NCBI GenBank assembly: GCA_000708835.1
Contig: DF237175.1
Coordinates: 62,001-126,000 of the forward strand
Source: Klebsormidium nitens
Lineage: Eukaryota; Streptophyta; Klebsormidiophyceae; Klebsormidiales; Klebsormidiaceae
Direction: 5' to 3'
Length of the DNA stretch: 64,000 nt
A program made the position numbers and the translations under genes. The notes below the pieces were generated by a model, which was not told the origin of the DNA, made no database searches, and saw only the letters and a list, made by a program, of their open reading frames with translations. Positions 25,621-37,632 of the stretch are shown here, in pieces; position 1 is the first letter of the stretch; every line of letters begins with the position of its first letter.

Positions 25621-27734
25621 TCAGGACAATATGAACTTCTCCCGCCCAGTAATCTGCATCCGACATATCGGACAGATCTCGACCTGCACGAAGAGAAAGT
25701 GACGTCAGTTACAGGGTGCTGGATTGAATCTGCATGACTCTGCAAGGTCCGCACTGTGCACTTGAAAGCAGCAAGCGCATGAATCGCCGAAAGAAGCCAA
25801 AAGCAATCGCAACATGATTTGGGGAACTCGGCACTCCATTGCTGGACGATTGGACCGCGGGACTGTCAAAACCCCGCCAAAGCATTATTTGAAAATGTTT
25901 ACGGCAGGCGGAAAGACTTGTGTAACACTACTTTAGGCCCTCCTTACCAGATCACTACAGGTGCCACAAAGGCAGGCATGCCGGCAGGGCTTCAGGAGAA
26001 CCCGAATCTGCGAGGCAAGAGTCATAAGCTATCAGAATGAAGCCACACAATGCAATGTATCACTGTCCAGCAACAGCCAAGTTGTATTTTGCTCCTTTGT
26101 GTGCTTTAGAAGCGGAAGGTCTCCATTAGTCATGTCAAACTCAACACAAAAGAGCAAACATTCATGAGCCTCGGAATGCGTAGGAGGAGAAAGGTTGCGT
26201 CAACAGAACACTCTGGCCCAGACTGGTACATCGAGCAAAAGACTTTTTACTGCATGGACCAAACGGGCAAGGTATAAGGGAGCGGTCGCAGACATAGTTC
26301 CCACCTCCTGATCCAAACAGATCCTGCACACCCAAGCAGCTTTCCGCTCCTGCACGAACAGAAACTTGGCCATCAACAGCCGACAAAGAATGCACTGGGC
26401 GAAACAAAAGATTCTCAAGTGCAGGGTGCCTGGAAGACCTGTGTGTAGAGAGGGCTGCAGGGGCAGAGGAATTGGCGCCTCAATGACACAATTAGCATCT
26501 CCAGGGTTAAGTAGGGGACAGATTGACACTCCCGACTGTGCTGCTTACAGAAGCCGCCTGTCAAGTGCCACTGTACAAGTGGAGCACAGGAAAGTTCTGA
26601 CGGCTGCTCACTTTCGTCTTTATACACGTGTTCATTGCTAGCTGCAGCAGGGTGGTCGTCTCCTCCAGCATTTCCACGCTCATCTCCCTCCCTTCTGTTG
26701 CCACGAACTTGGCAAGTGCTAATTGAAGCGGATGATCAATCTTCTGCAGCAAAAAGGTTTGAGTTTCACAATCGCTGACTCTGGCAACTGATGATGCCGG
26801 TCACTCCTGCCATCAAATCAAGAGGCTTGCATCCAATTGGTTCAACATCAGGGTCTAACATTAGGGTTTGCCCTTACGAGAAGACCCCATACACTGCTGC
26901 TGCCGGGTGGCCACATTATAGAATGCGATTGCGTCCCCTCCCTTTTAAGAAACAACATGCAAAATATGATCGCATTCTTAGCTGCAAAGTTTGAGCTAGT
27001 TCAAGCCTCTGCCCTTGCTATGAGAGGCTAAGTGGTGGCAGGATAGGACATCGTGCGCGTTTCCGTTTTCTTTAGAGCATCAACAAGCTGCACATACGTT
27101 TCAGCTTTCATTTTATCAATCGGGCTCACAGCATCAGTGAAAGTAAGCCACTAACCTCGGACTGAGCTTCCACCTTTGACTTGCTGTTTCCCATGCTAAC
27201 GACCGGCTCTACTAGCCCGAAGACGAAACCCCCCAGTAGCCCCCCACAGTAGCCAATCCCGCTAAGTATTGCTCCCAGGCCCTGAGTAACAGGAGCCACC
27301 GCTTGTATCGCTATGGCTGCGAGGGGTGCGAGGGAGGGGCCGGAGACACTGTCCTCCGCAGGCAGCCCCTCCTGCCTGACCACCCCTACGTGCCTCAGCC
27401 CCTGTTCTGGAACGTTCTCCGTGGTGCTTGGTCTACGTCTTCCTTCTGGTGCAACGGTGCATCCGAGCCGCAACCTTATCCACCCTGCAAGAGACTGGGA
27501 CGTACAAGAGCCGAGCCAGGCGAGGGTGACGAGGAGATCGCAGGCAAAGAGCCAGGGAAGAGTGGCTAGCTTCAAAATGAAGTTGCGACTGTTCAGCAGG
27601 GCAAGGGAAACTATCAGAACTTGCAGAGGGATGACTGGGAGGAGAAACAGGGCCGCTAAACCCAACAGGCCGGCTTCTGGCAGGAAGCGGAAACCTAACG
27701 AATCTAAGCGGAGGGAGAACGCCGCTGTCGGCAT
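25621..27734 (-). CDS. Membrane-anchored RING-finger protein, probable E3 ubiquitin ligase, 292 aa, 5 exons
   Basis: Exons: 27734-27156, 26743-26612, 26349-26305, 26007-25948, 25683-25621; all introns are phase 0 and GT-AG. A complete C3HC4 RING sits at the C-terminus (about 246-283): CRICLDQE, VLLKPCRHACLCGTCSDL and CPICRMQI, giving C-x2-C-x10-C-x-H-x3-C-x2-C-x6-C-x2-C. It is split over three short exons (45, 60 and 63 nt). The N-terminal exon holds hydrophobic segments at about 19-45 (GLAALFLLPVIPLQVLIV) and 51-73 (LKLATLPWLFACDLLVTLAW), plus a glycine-rich hydrophobic stretch near 158-180 (GYCGGLLGGFVFGLVEPVV). This suggests an integral membrane protein with a cytosolic RING. An in-frame TGA upstream supports the Met at 27734. 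Substrate and membrane are unknown. Confidence 0.82.
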
Positions 27735-28030
27735 GGAGCCACACCCTCACTCGCCCATGCCGCCCAGACAAGCCCTGGAGATTGCAGCCAGCCAATTCTC
27801 CGTCCCCAGGTACTCCTAATACCAACTATGTAAAGCTGAAGATTCCGCCGCCAGCGTCAATGCATCATCGCGCAATGGCGCCTGTGTTTAACTTATAGAA
27901 TCTGGGCAGGCGCTGCTCTTGCCGGTGCAGGCGCCTGTCTGTGCATGCTACACAAGGGGTGAGCGACCAGTTGTCGTACACGAGAACCCCCTCTGGGATC
28001 GAATCCATGGCCATGTTCCAGGCCCTGGTC
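27735..28030. promoter_or_regulatory. 5' flank of the RING gene
   Basis: Upstream of the RING gene start (-), up to the inverted-repeat element. No defined promoter element recognised. Confidence 0.25.
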
Positions 28031-28784
28031 GATCATACAACGATCACACATGCCGGAAAAACGATCACACTTCCGGCCGGCGATTTTCGCCAGTTCTGGC
28101 CATTCTGGCCGTCGACGGCGGCCAGAAAATTTCTGCCATACTTTTGTCGGTCGGCCACGGCCGGCGACGGTCGGTACTGCCGTCAATGTCGAGGAAGCCT
28201 ACGTGGCAAACATGTTCCCCCGGGGCAAAACCTTGCCGTCGCGGCGTGTGTTTTACGGACATCATCATCAGGCTGAAAAGCATATGTGAATCTCATATAG
28301 GTGTTTATAAACACAAAACACAGAGTATACGGATATGGGACGGATATAAAAAAATGACCGGTGTTCAAACTTCAGATAAGATGAGTTGACATGATCACGG
28401 GGAACATGGGCATCATAGACCTGTCAGGACTTGGGTTATGAGTCTTGGATTCAATCTCCCGGGAATACAGACCTGTTAGGTGGTAATAAGCTGTGACACA
28501 TATTCGGAAAGATAGATTTACCTTTGGGCATACCATAAGCACGGAGTCTTCATGCACTCTGGCAGGTTATATCAAGCAAAGTTGCTCGGTTCCTGGAAGA
28601 CTTTCCTTGTTTGGCGGTCATCGGACGTCCCAGATTTGACCTTCGCCAAAACAGCTCGACGGCTGTACCGACCAGAAGTTGACGGTCGCTATGTGTGATC
28701 GACCCGACTGCAGCCGGCCAAATAGCCGTCGAAATCTGTCACCGGCCGGAAAAGTTCGCTTTCATGTGTGATCGCTGTATCATG
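28031..28784. mobile_element. MITE-like element with long imperfect terminal inverted repeats, about 754 bp
   Basis: The left end GATCATACAACGATCACACA (28031-28050) is mirrored by CATGTGTGATCGCTGTATCA (28763-28782) on the right. Over 22 bp the two ends differ at about three positions. The symmetry continues inward for about 150 bp with more divergence: left TTCCGGCCGG (28071) matches right CCGGCCGGAA, and left GTCGGTACTGCCGTC (28167-28181) matches the reverse complement of right GACGGCTGTACCGAC (28650-28664). The interior has no ORF that looks like a transposase, so this would be a non-autonomous DNA element. I could not identify a clear target-site duplication. Confidence 0.65.
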
Positions 28785-29173
28785 AGGAGGTTCAGCTAGC
28801 ACGAAGCTAGATCTCATTCCTGGAAATGTACGTTCTTAAAATACATATATCCCGTAAGTTTATCTCTTTATACGTGGACGTTTATGGTGGCCCCGGTTCC
28901 TTACAACGCTTCTTCCGGCTGCTATTCGTTAATCACAAGTAGCCTCGGAGCAGGCCCCCGGGCTTAGAAGAACGCTATAAGCTTGTGATCTGGAAACAGC
29001 CCACTACACCCCGAACGGTGCTAGCAAGCTGCAAACCACTTCGAAAGTTCAACATTTCAATTTCAGTCTCACAGACTGCCAAGGAGTTCAAGGAGAAGCA
29101 AGAAGTGGAGGCGCCTGGGAGGCCAAGTGCATTCTCAGCTGCGTGTTTTCTGTTGGAACATCTGCTTAAGATA
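28785..29173 (+). promoter_or_regulatory. 5' flank and leader of the CCCH gene
   Basis: Upstream of the CCCH gene start. An open frame in phase with the gene starts at 28985, so a 63-residue N-terminal extension is possible; it has no recognisable character, and the Met at 29174 is preferred. Confidence 0.3.
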
Positions 29174-32100
29174 ATGTATCCGTACAGGAGCGATGGGTAT
29201 GGCTATGGTTCTGCTGCGTCAAGCCGGAGCTATCAGCAGCAGGCACCCCGTGCGGCAAGCTCCATTGCCAGTCAGTCACTTGATGACGACCTTCCCATGT
29301 ATGTCTTGAGGGAGGATACTCTGCAGTCCAGGTACGCTGTTCCAAGCGACAGGTTGCAGGCGCAGTATTATGCCGGGAGCGGAGCGGGGCACTATGACGA
29401 GAGCACTCTTCGCGCAGCGTCGCAGAGGTACTACGATGAAGGTAGGGGAATTTTCTGGCTTGTTTTAAGCTCGAGTAAACAGAAGGCCGATGCCCGGATG
29501 CGGAATGCATTGCAAGGTCGCTCCTTTTGTATGTTGAAGCCACGTGTGTTGTGGTTCAAAGAGGAAAGCATGTTTATCTGACAACAGTAGTCAACTTGCT
29601 ACAACTCTTCTATATGGACATTTGCAGAGATTGTCAAGAGTGGTGCATCGAACATACCGTAAGGTAGCTATTGCACCAAAAAGCTACTTGCTGTGCTGCT
29701 ACTTTCAACGTCGATAATGTCAATGTACCAGTATGTAAACTGAGATTCATCATGAGCAAATATTGAGGCTTCTGATAAGCTCTGTGACAAGCGTTGGGGC
29801 AAACGGTTTGCCTGTCAGACGAAAGCTCTTGAAAAATACTATCCTACTGTACAAAGACGTTGTATACTGGACTAATCAGTTGTCTCGTTCGTCCACCTAC
29901 CTCTCTCGATGGCTTCATTGGTATCCATCCTATCCACTACGGCTGCTTCCATACGATATTACTGGTGACACCTACTACCCTACTACTGCTTTCCTTTTGT
30001 TGCTGCATCAAACTCTACTTATTACTACTACAAGTTGCTGTTCTCCACAATCTTACCGGCAATTTTGAATGCTGCTTATACCCTCGATGCATTTTTTGTT
30101 GCTTGATATCTTGTGATCCCCGCTATGCTCTGCTGCCTACTCTTTCTTCTGGACGCCAATCGTACTTCACTGTTGCTTCGTCCTGCTGCTTAATGGCTTT
30201 CTAACCCTCCCCAACTGACAAGCATCTCTTTTGACTTGCAGTGATCCAGGCTCCAAGCGCCTGCGCACAACGTACCCCGAGACCTATCAGGATCCACGGT
30301 CTGCTCGCTACCAGGCTCATGCTGCCCCTACAGGAGGGTACCCTCAGCGGCCAGGAGAGCAGAAGTGCTCATTCTATATGAGGACTGGCAAGTGCAGCTA
30401 TGGATCTGACTGCAAGTTCGATCACCCGGCTTGGGTGCCTCCCGAAGGCATCCCAGGATGGAAAGAGGTAAGGACATTGGTTCTGCGGTTTGGCTTGTTC
30501 TCAGGTGGCTTATTTCAGGAAGGTTGGATGTCTCTTGCTTCTTGCTGCACTTGAAGGCTAGTTGTGTGGAGGTCAATTTAGTCTTTCCGCCCATGATAGA
30601 CTGAATAGCTTCTATTAGCAGGTTTCCAGTTGACATAATCACGGGCTTGCCAATCCCAAAGGCTGCTCCTTTTACCGGGGGGACTTTTATGTCTGTGGTG
30701 TTGTTACCTACTGCTTCTCAAGAATTGCATCTTTGCTTACTGAAGTCTGGTGGAATTTGTCCAGGAGGAAGGCGAGTTTCCGCAGAGGCCCGGCCAGCCT
30801 CACTGCGCTGTAAGTGCGGCCGATCGTAGAGCTCTTCTTTTTGCATTCGTTTTCATCTCAGACTACTCTCCCTGAAAGCAACGTCCAACGTCAATGGTTC
30901 AAAGGCACTAGCCTGCCGTTGCTATCACATCATTGGATGGTTAACCTATTCCCATTTGTATACCTCATACTTTTGGATGCGCACTTCACGTGAATGCTTG
31001 TCTACCATGTTGCAACTGCTATGAAAGTTTTTGTCACCCACTGCAGTCATACCGGAAGTACTTAACCGTTCTCTTGACCATGCTTACATGCTCAAAAACT
31101 TTCTCTTCTGTGCAGTACTTCCTGAAGAATGGCACGTGCAAGTTTGGGTCTACATGCAAGTTCGACCACCCTGGGGCCAAGCCCTTTGCAGGGCGCTCTG
31201 TTGCAGCGGCCCCCGTGGAGCGGTTGGGGCTGCGCTCTGACGTGTTTGGCACCACTGCTCCGATGAACTCGAAGGGCCTGCCCCTGCGACCGGTGAGCGT
31301 TTCCGCAGGAGTCTTGTTGTGGACTGTACAGAGTTCATGCATTCCCGTCTGAAAGTATTCCAGATAGTGAAACTTCAAAACGACTCTCGATATGGGCTGT
31401 ACGGAGTCCTTACATTCTTGTAAGAGTGTTTGCAAGAGTGTTTCAAAAGTTGAAGTTGAGCATTGTGGCGTCCTCATCAGAGGCAAGGAAGATATTAACC
31501 TGGACAAAGGCAGGCCCGAGCCTACTCAACCTGGTCCAAAAAATCTAAATGACGCAGACAAGCATCCGGCCCTTGTCCTTTGAACCTCTGAGCAATTCGC
31601 TGCTGCTTTCTTGTTTCAAGGGCAAATGATGATTTACATCTTTCAGGACATGTATTTCTGAGGAGCAACTTGTCACCAAGCGTCTAGCCGGTCTGCTGAC
31701 CGGTGCTTCGTTACACCTGTCTCCAGTCGGAGCCCTTGTGCCAGTTCTTCAGGAAGACCGGAGACTGCAAGTACGGCGTGCTCTGCAAGTTCGATCACCC
31801 GGAGCCAGGTCAGCCGCCCGGCACAAGTCGCCCACTTTTCGCATGAGTTTTTCCTGTTTGCATACGACATCCCCAGTATCCCTGCCTGTGCTTGTCTGAA
31901 GGCTTCGCATACACGAGCTTCGGGTTGGTCGTGGATTCGCGTGCCAGGAAGTAAAATTCGTTCTCATGTGTCCGCTCTTGATCCTGCAGGAAGCTCAAAG
32001 AGGAAGCGGGCCTCAGACGATGTAAGTCTAGCTTTCTGTGTACATTTTTTTCGGTGACTGGTTGCGTTTCTGTAGTGCTCTTTGTTCGCCTCAGGCATAC

Positions 32101-34436
32101 TTGCTTTTGAGGTAGGTACTAGGCTTGCTCTGACGAAATCATGAATCAGAAAGAGCAAGTTCGTGTGTTTCCCTTTCGTCCGTTTTGTCCGTTGATTCGG
32201 TGAGTACCAGTGGCAAGTGGTCAATGTAGACACTGGTAACCGATTGCTCTTTTTGCCCCTTCTAAGTATCGCCGCTATTCGGTCGGGTCAAATAAGCATG
32301 GTTGACCGACATTCCAGATTGTCTCTTGGCAGTTCGATCTTTCTCAAAGTTTCGGTTCCGGTTGCCTACAGGATCTTCAGGACGTGCCCCTCTATGCGGT
32401 TCTCCCTGGGTCCTCATACGCAGGCAACGCCGCCCCTCCGGCCCGGGCGGTGGCTCTGCCCCAGCGACCGGGTCAACCAGAGTGCGCTGTGAGTACTAAG
32501 ATTCCATCATTGACATGGCTTCCGTGGCATGCCCTGGATCATGACACGGTTACTGGCGTACTCTATAAAGATGCTGTTTAGACGCTTCTCTTCTCAGGGT
32601 CCTTGGTGTGTAAGGAGCGGGGCTAACTTGGCATCACCTATTCCTCCTTCTGCCGTCTGCGCAATGCTCCTTCGAATTCGCTCCGCAGCTCTGCAACATT
32701 CATTAATTATGGGCCACGTCCACTCCGACTTCGCCACTCGCTGTTTCTGCGAGAGAAGTGGTTTGCCTGGCATCCCCATAGCGAGTTGTTATATCTTGGT
32801 GCTTCCTTTTCAGACAGCCCCTCCCTGCAGCTAGGCTGTGTCCTTCTTCCTTGAATTAGACTTATTCTGCTCTCATAGTGCAGAGACAGGGAACCCAAGA
32901 TCGACAGCGATAAAGAGGTTCGGACACGAGGAAATGCATCCTTCTCCAGGACAAGCCGGAAGCACTTCGAGAGCAAGAGAGATTGGCTAACACGAAACCG
33001 TGAAAAGAGAGCTCTTTCTCGTCTATGCAGTACTACATACGGACCGGTACCTGTCAGTACGGCGCCACCTGCAAATACAACCATCCGCTTCCTCTGTCCA
33101 AGAGGACCGAACAAACCAAAGCGAAGCCTGCCAAGGCCAGCCCCCCAGCGGCAGGGTTGACGCCTGCAGGCCTGCCCAGGAGGCCCGTACGTACCGCGTC
33201 GAATTGTGTCTTTGTTTTCAGCCGTTAAGGTGCAAGTGTGCATGCGCACCGGTTCCAAGAATGAGAGATATGGCGTCTTATCGAGTCTGCCAGTCTTGCC
33301 CGTACCGCTCAAAGAGCGCCTATTGACAGCGATTGGCTCATTGCGTTCCCTTGCCCTGCTTGAAGATGTCGTCCAGCGAAAGGTCCTCCTTCGGTGTTGA
33401 CTTGATGGCTGTACTGTCGATTGTATGCAACGCCTTTGTCCTTTTCATAAATCGGACGTCAGGTAAAGCTTTGCCTTCCGACAGTTCTCGATAGATTTAC
33501 ACCGAAAATTCTGACTTGAGAAATATTGGACCCTCTTTCTCTTCCTAAAAGCTGACATGACTGGCTTCCCGTGTGCAGGGCGCGACTCTGTGCGCGTACT
33601 ACATGAAGACGGGCCTCTGCAAGTACGCCCCCGACTGCAAATTCGACCACCCGCCCCCCGGCGAGGCGGCCAAGATGGCCTACCGCGCAGCCGCAGCCGA
33701 GAAGGCGGCGCCACCCGCCGCGGGAAGCGCCGGGGGCGTCCCGAGCAAGGACCAAAAGGTGGAGGAGCAATCGGCTGCTCAAACCGTGGAAAATGTCGCA
33801 GTGGGGAACACGGACGGACAAGGGGAGGCGGTTAGAATCGAAGAAAAGGCTCCGGAGGAAGCAGAAAAGGAGGGCCTTGCGGAGCAGGAAGGCGGAGGGT
33901 TTGAGGGCGAAGCTTGGAGCCCCGAGGCGGGCGTTGAGACGGAGGCGGAGGAGGGTGCGGACGTCGTCGGAGGGGAGCATGTCTCGGAGGGTGCCGTCGA
34001 GGGGAACGCGGGAGCGGAGCAGGAGGCCGGTGCGGCTGAAGGTGAGACACCGGCTGAAGCAGCAGAACAGGGTCCGGTTGAAACGGCGCCGACCGAAGCA
34101 GCAGAACAGGGTCCAGTTGAAACGGCGCTGACTGAAGACGCGGAGAAAGAGGCAGTGCTTCCTAGTCAGGCGGAGGTTGAGCAAGCGATTGAGAACGAGG
34201 CGATGCAAGCTGATGAGGCGGAGGTTGCGCAAGCGGCGGTCCCTGCCGAGGGGCCAGGAACGGTCGAGCAAGAGGAGCAGGCAGGGGGGGAAAACGATGG
34301 AGACGAACTTGATTTCGTTGACGCTGAGGGGCTGGAAAACGAAGATGCGGAGGGGTACGAAGGAGGTTTGGAACATGAGTCCATGCTTGAAGGCGGCGTG
34401 GATCTGAACGCGGAACCTACTGACGAAGTTGAATAA
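29174..34436 (+). CDS. HUA1-like CCCH zinc-finger RNA-binding protein with acidic tail, about 648 aa, 9 exons
   Basis: Exons: 29174-29427 (or 29441), 30242-30467, 30765-30809, 31116-31292, 31727-31808, 31990-32021, 32372-32488, 33031-33186, 33579-34436. Five C-x8-C-x5-C-x3-H fingers are seen: [40 protein letters not shown] (split across an intron), [40 protein letters not shown] (split) and [20 protein letters not shown]. Spacing and the linkers ([19 protein letters not shown]) are those of the plant HUA1 group of RNA-binding proteins. [10 protein letters not shown] between fingers 3 and 4 is a likely nuclear signal. The last 255 residues are Glu/Ala-rich with a near-perfect duplicate ([13 protein letters not shown] / [13 protein letters not shown]). 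The first donor is unsettled: GTAGGG at 29442 breaks the frame while GTACTA at 29428 keeps it, unless a small exon is missed. Confidence 0.87.
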
Positions 34437-35331
34437 CGGGACTAGGTGCAATGAGTAATGGATCGAGAGGAGAAGGTGCTTATATCAGTTTCTTGGCCAT
34501 CTGATATTCTTGATCTCTGCACAAGTAGGACTAGGTGATTCCAATGAACAACTTTTCAAAAGCACGGCGGACATGGAATGGATGGGGCAGCTCATTGCCT
34601 TTGAGGGGGCTATGAGGTCCATGTTGTGAACTGCGGATGCATGTTTTAAGAGTGGTACTTCGGTGGCAAACCACCAATCTATGTTATTTCGTTGGCAGCA
34701 TTCCATTTGCTAGCTAGCTTAGCCGGCTCCATGCAGTTCGATATACGGGCTTCATAATTAGGGGTTGCCTTTGGAGTTCCAGCATCCGACTAGTAGCCCC
34801 CGGTCCTTGCCAGCAAGGAGCTTTTAAGGCGTCCCGATGGGATGCAACCGTCTCAGTATAGTGCAGACATGCTTACTATGTTGGGGCACTGAAGCTACAT
34901 CACGTGCGCCTGATGGACATAGCTTGACAAAGGAAGCATTGCAATAACATGCATGACCACGGAGATGCTTGACGTCGGCCATACCTCACAGTCCGAGCTG
35001 TTCTATATACTCACCACGCATGGTTTCCCTGATGATGTATTGTGATACTTGCCAATTGTTTCAAAAGGTCACGCGCTTGATCAGATTAGTAGACCGGGTC
35101 TGAACAAACCTGTAGAAGAAAATCAATGGTAGTATTCGAGTTCCGTCTAACACGCACTATAAATGGCCAGCATTTGGGTCCTTTTGACACGCGCTAAATC
35201 GGGCTAGCTAGCATTCAGGTCCCTTGTGCCACTCGCAATGTCAAGCAAGCTTACAGTGTTGAACATCAAGATGTTTGTTAGACATTCGATGATGCACAAC
35301 CAGTAGGATTACACCTTTCCTCTAAGCGAAG
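34437..35331. other. Intergenic, convergent 3' flanks
   Basis: Follows the CCCH gene stop and the 3' end of the small unknown gene. Nothing recognisable. Confidence 0.4.
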
Positions 35332-36015
35332 TCAATCATCTACGACCATTTCAATATAGTAGTCCAAGAAACAGAAGTACCCCGCCTCTTTTGCACCCCG
35401 CTCTTCCTCCTTGGTGATTGTGAGCCTGCAGCTTGAGCACACATAGGTTAAGAGGCATTCGCCTGAAAATAACCTTCTGAACACTGGAGTAAGCCGAATA
35501 CGAATTGCGGCGGAAGCTCTTGAGAAAGCAGTGGACTCCCCAGGACTTCAGGAACAATCAGAAATAAAAGGGTACTACCTAGACGTTGTACGGTACGAAG
35601 AGCAATTTTGCACCAGCACAGATATTCATACAACTCAATAACTGTATGACGCGAACGCGCACACAAACTCATGCGAAACCTGCTATTCAAAAGGGAAGAA
35701 TCTCTGCTTTTTCCCCACACCCCATGCTACGACAAGCACAATGCAGCTAAAATGGACCTGCTCGAGAACGAGCACACTTGCTGCTCACCTGACTGCAGAC
35801 GCCTGTCGCAACAGATCAACATATTAAACAATGCTTCATGTTAAGCAATGTATTTGACCAATATATTACAATGTATGTAAAACAGTTTGTGAGCGCTTAC
35901 TCTTGTCCAGTGTAGTGTTTGAGATACTCCTCGTAGTCTTCCTGGCCCGAGAATCTTGACCCTTTTGGTGGGTGCTTTGGAAAGAGCTCCCGCGTGACGA
36001 TGATGGTGCGCTTTT
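35332..36015 (-). CDS. Small conserved-looking protein of unknown function; last three exons, including a 14-nt microexon
   Basis: Exons in transcript order: 36015-35901, 35802-35789 (14 nt), 35462-35332. Phases chain exactly (2, then 1, then stop TGA at 35332-35334), and donors GTAAGC and GTGAGC are canonical. The visible product has TIIVTRELFPKHPPKGSRF, SGQEDYEEYLKHYTGQE, the microexon-coded RLQSG, then LLTYVCSSCRLTITKEEERG, AKEAGYFCFLDYYIEMVVDD. The CSSC pair could bind a metal together with other residues, but only one further Cys follows. I do not recognise the family. The 5' exon is not settled: ATG near 36181 (MDAGGTGLLAGLFSVRPL) is a candidate whose phase does not fit a simple donor. 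Without the microexon the reading frame breaks, which argues that it is real. Confidence 0.55.
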
Positions 36016-37632
36016 CTATGGCCAGAAGAGACAAAGTGTTAACTCAGATCCTAATGTCCCCCGGGTGTCCCCCTTCCTGCAGGCGCTTATGAGAAGTAAT
36101 GCAACCAAGGGAAAAACCTCTTACACCAATGGCCTGACAGAAAACAGTCCCGCCAACAAACCTGTCCCACCAGCATCCATGTGCTCCGCCGTGCCAGTAC
36201 TAATACAAGTTTGATCAGAAGCCGAGCTTTAGAGAGAAAAACAGTGAGCTTTGATCAAACAACTTCGATAGAATGGAGAAGAGCTCAGGCCCCGCGCCGC
36301 TGGAAGCGCAATTGATAAGGCAGGCCCGGCCCCCTATAAAGCTGTCCGGTCACGGTCACTAGCGCGACGTCAGTGGCCGGGCGCGCAAGCGGCCGCCGCA
36401 GGCCGATACGGCGGAGGGTTTGCAGGGTTTGGGCCGCGGCGCGCAGCAGCCGCGCCGCGCCGCGCGGATCGGATATAGAGCTAGGAGCTACATGCAGCTA
36501 GCTAGTACGTAGTCACCTAGGACAGGTAGATCGCCACAATTGGGAGATCGGTCTTAGTAGGCTGCATGACACGATGTTTTTGTTGCACGGCCGGCGCGAT
36601 TTGAACAAGCGTAATTTTAACAGCAAGCATAACACTCACAATGCGTTACATTGCAGACTGCCCCGGCCCGGCCTTCCAATGTTGAATATAAAGCCATATA
36701 AGCATATATCCAAAGGTTCGATTTTCCCAAGTGCTCTGCCTGGGTCCTGCAAGTGGTGCCATGGATGCTGCATGATTTACATTGAATCTCTGCGGATTGG
36801 CAGGCTCGATCACATTCTGAGGATTAACTTAAACTTTGGGCGGCAATTGTCTTGATCCCTGGATAAGTCTACTTCATGGAAGTCTCTATCCAAAATCGTG
36901 ATCAATCTCGATCCCATTGGTCAAATCATTGTGACCATTGAATATATTACTTAGTTGGATTGAGAACACCGATTCCTATTGAAGCAGAGCTAGAGACGAG
37001 CATAGTGCGCAAAAAAGTAAATCACCCCGACGATTTCTAGTGAAGCGGAAATCGCTGTTCCCACTGTCTCCAATGATGCAAGTGAGCTATTCAGGCTCAC
37101 ATGTGTTCTTGTCCCTGCTTGATTATACGCAGTTAAGTTTGCCCGTTGCCAGGCTGTTGAAACTTGCATTGCAACGGCTGATTGCATGAACTTCGATACG
37201 ACTGCCGTCCACAAAGTGCAGATCGACGTGCATAATCCCGCATGCGAAGGATACTTCATGCAGAGGCGTCAGGCGTTATTATTTTGAAACCTGCTCTCAC
37301 AAGAGGATAACTCCTGACGGTAGACATTTCTTACGAGAACGCGAACAGTGCCTTGGCGGGCCAACAATTAGATTGACGACAAGGAGAAACAACAATCAGT
37401 GAGCCGTTCACTCCCCCCAGCAAAGTGGATTTGAGCCTGTTACTACAACAACGACCATGGTCCGCGTCCAGATGTTAGCCTCCACAATGCATTTCGCACC
37501 TACAGATTTCAACCTGTACAGAAGCTTGCACATACAAGAAATTTGAACAAGCCTAGCCGTTTTGGATCAGTAAGCAGTCATATCGCGGAACTGTTCCCAG
37601 TATGCAGTTCGACCCGGAGAAGACATACACTC
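36016..37632. other. Gene-poor stretch with a GC-rich core
   Basis: Contains the unresolved 5' part of the small unknown gene. At 36290-36480 there is an abrupt GC-rich patch with GGCCGCCGC and CGCGCCGCGCCGCG, preceded by CTATAAAG at 36334 in + orientation. This could be a promoter, but I see no + strand coding exon downstream of it before 37632. The rest (36500-37600) shows no gene. Confidence 0.35.
36334..36341 (+). promoter_or_regulatory. TATA-like box at the edge of a GC-rich patch
   Basis: CTATAAAG lies in otherwise GC-rich sequence. No + strand gene follows closely, so it may serve a noncoding transcript or be chance. Confidence 0.25.
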
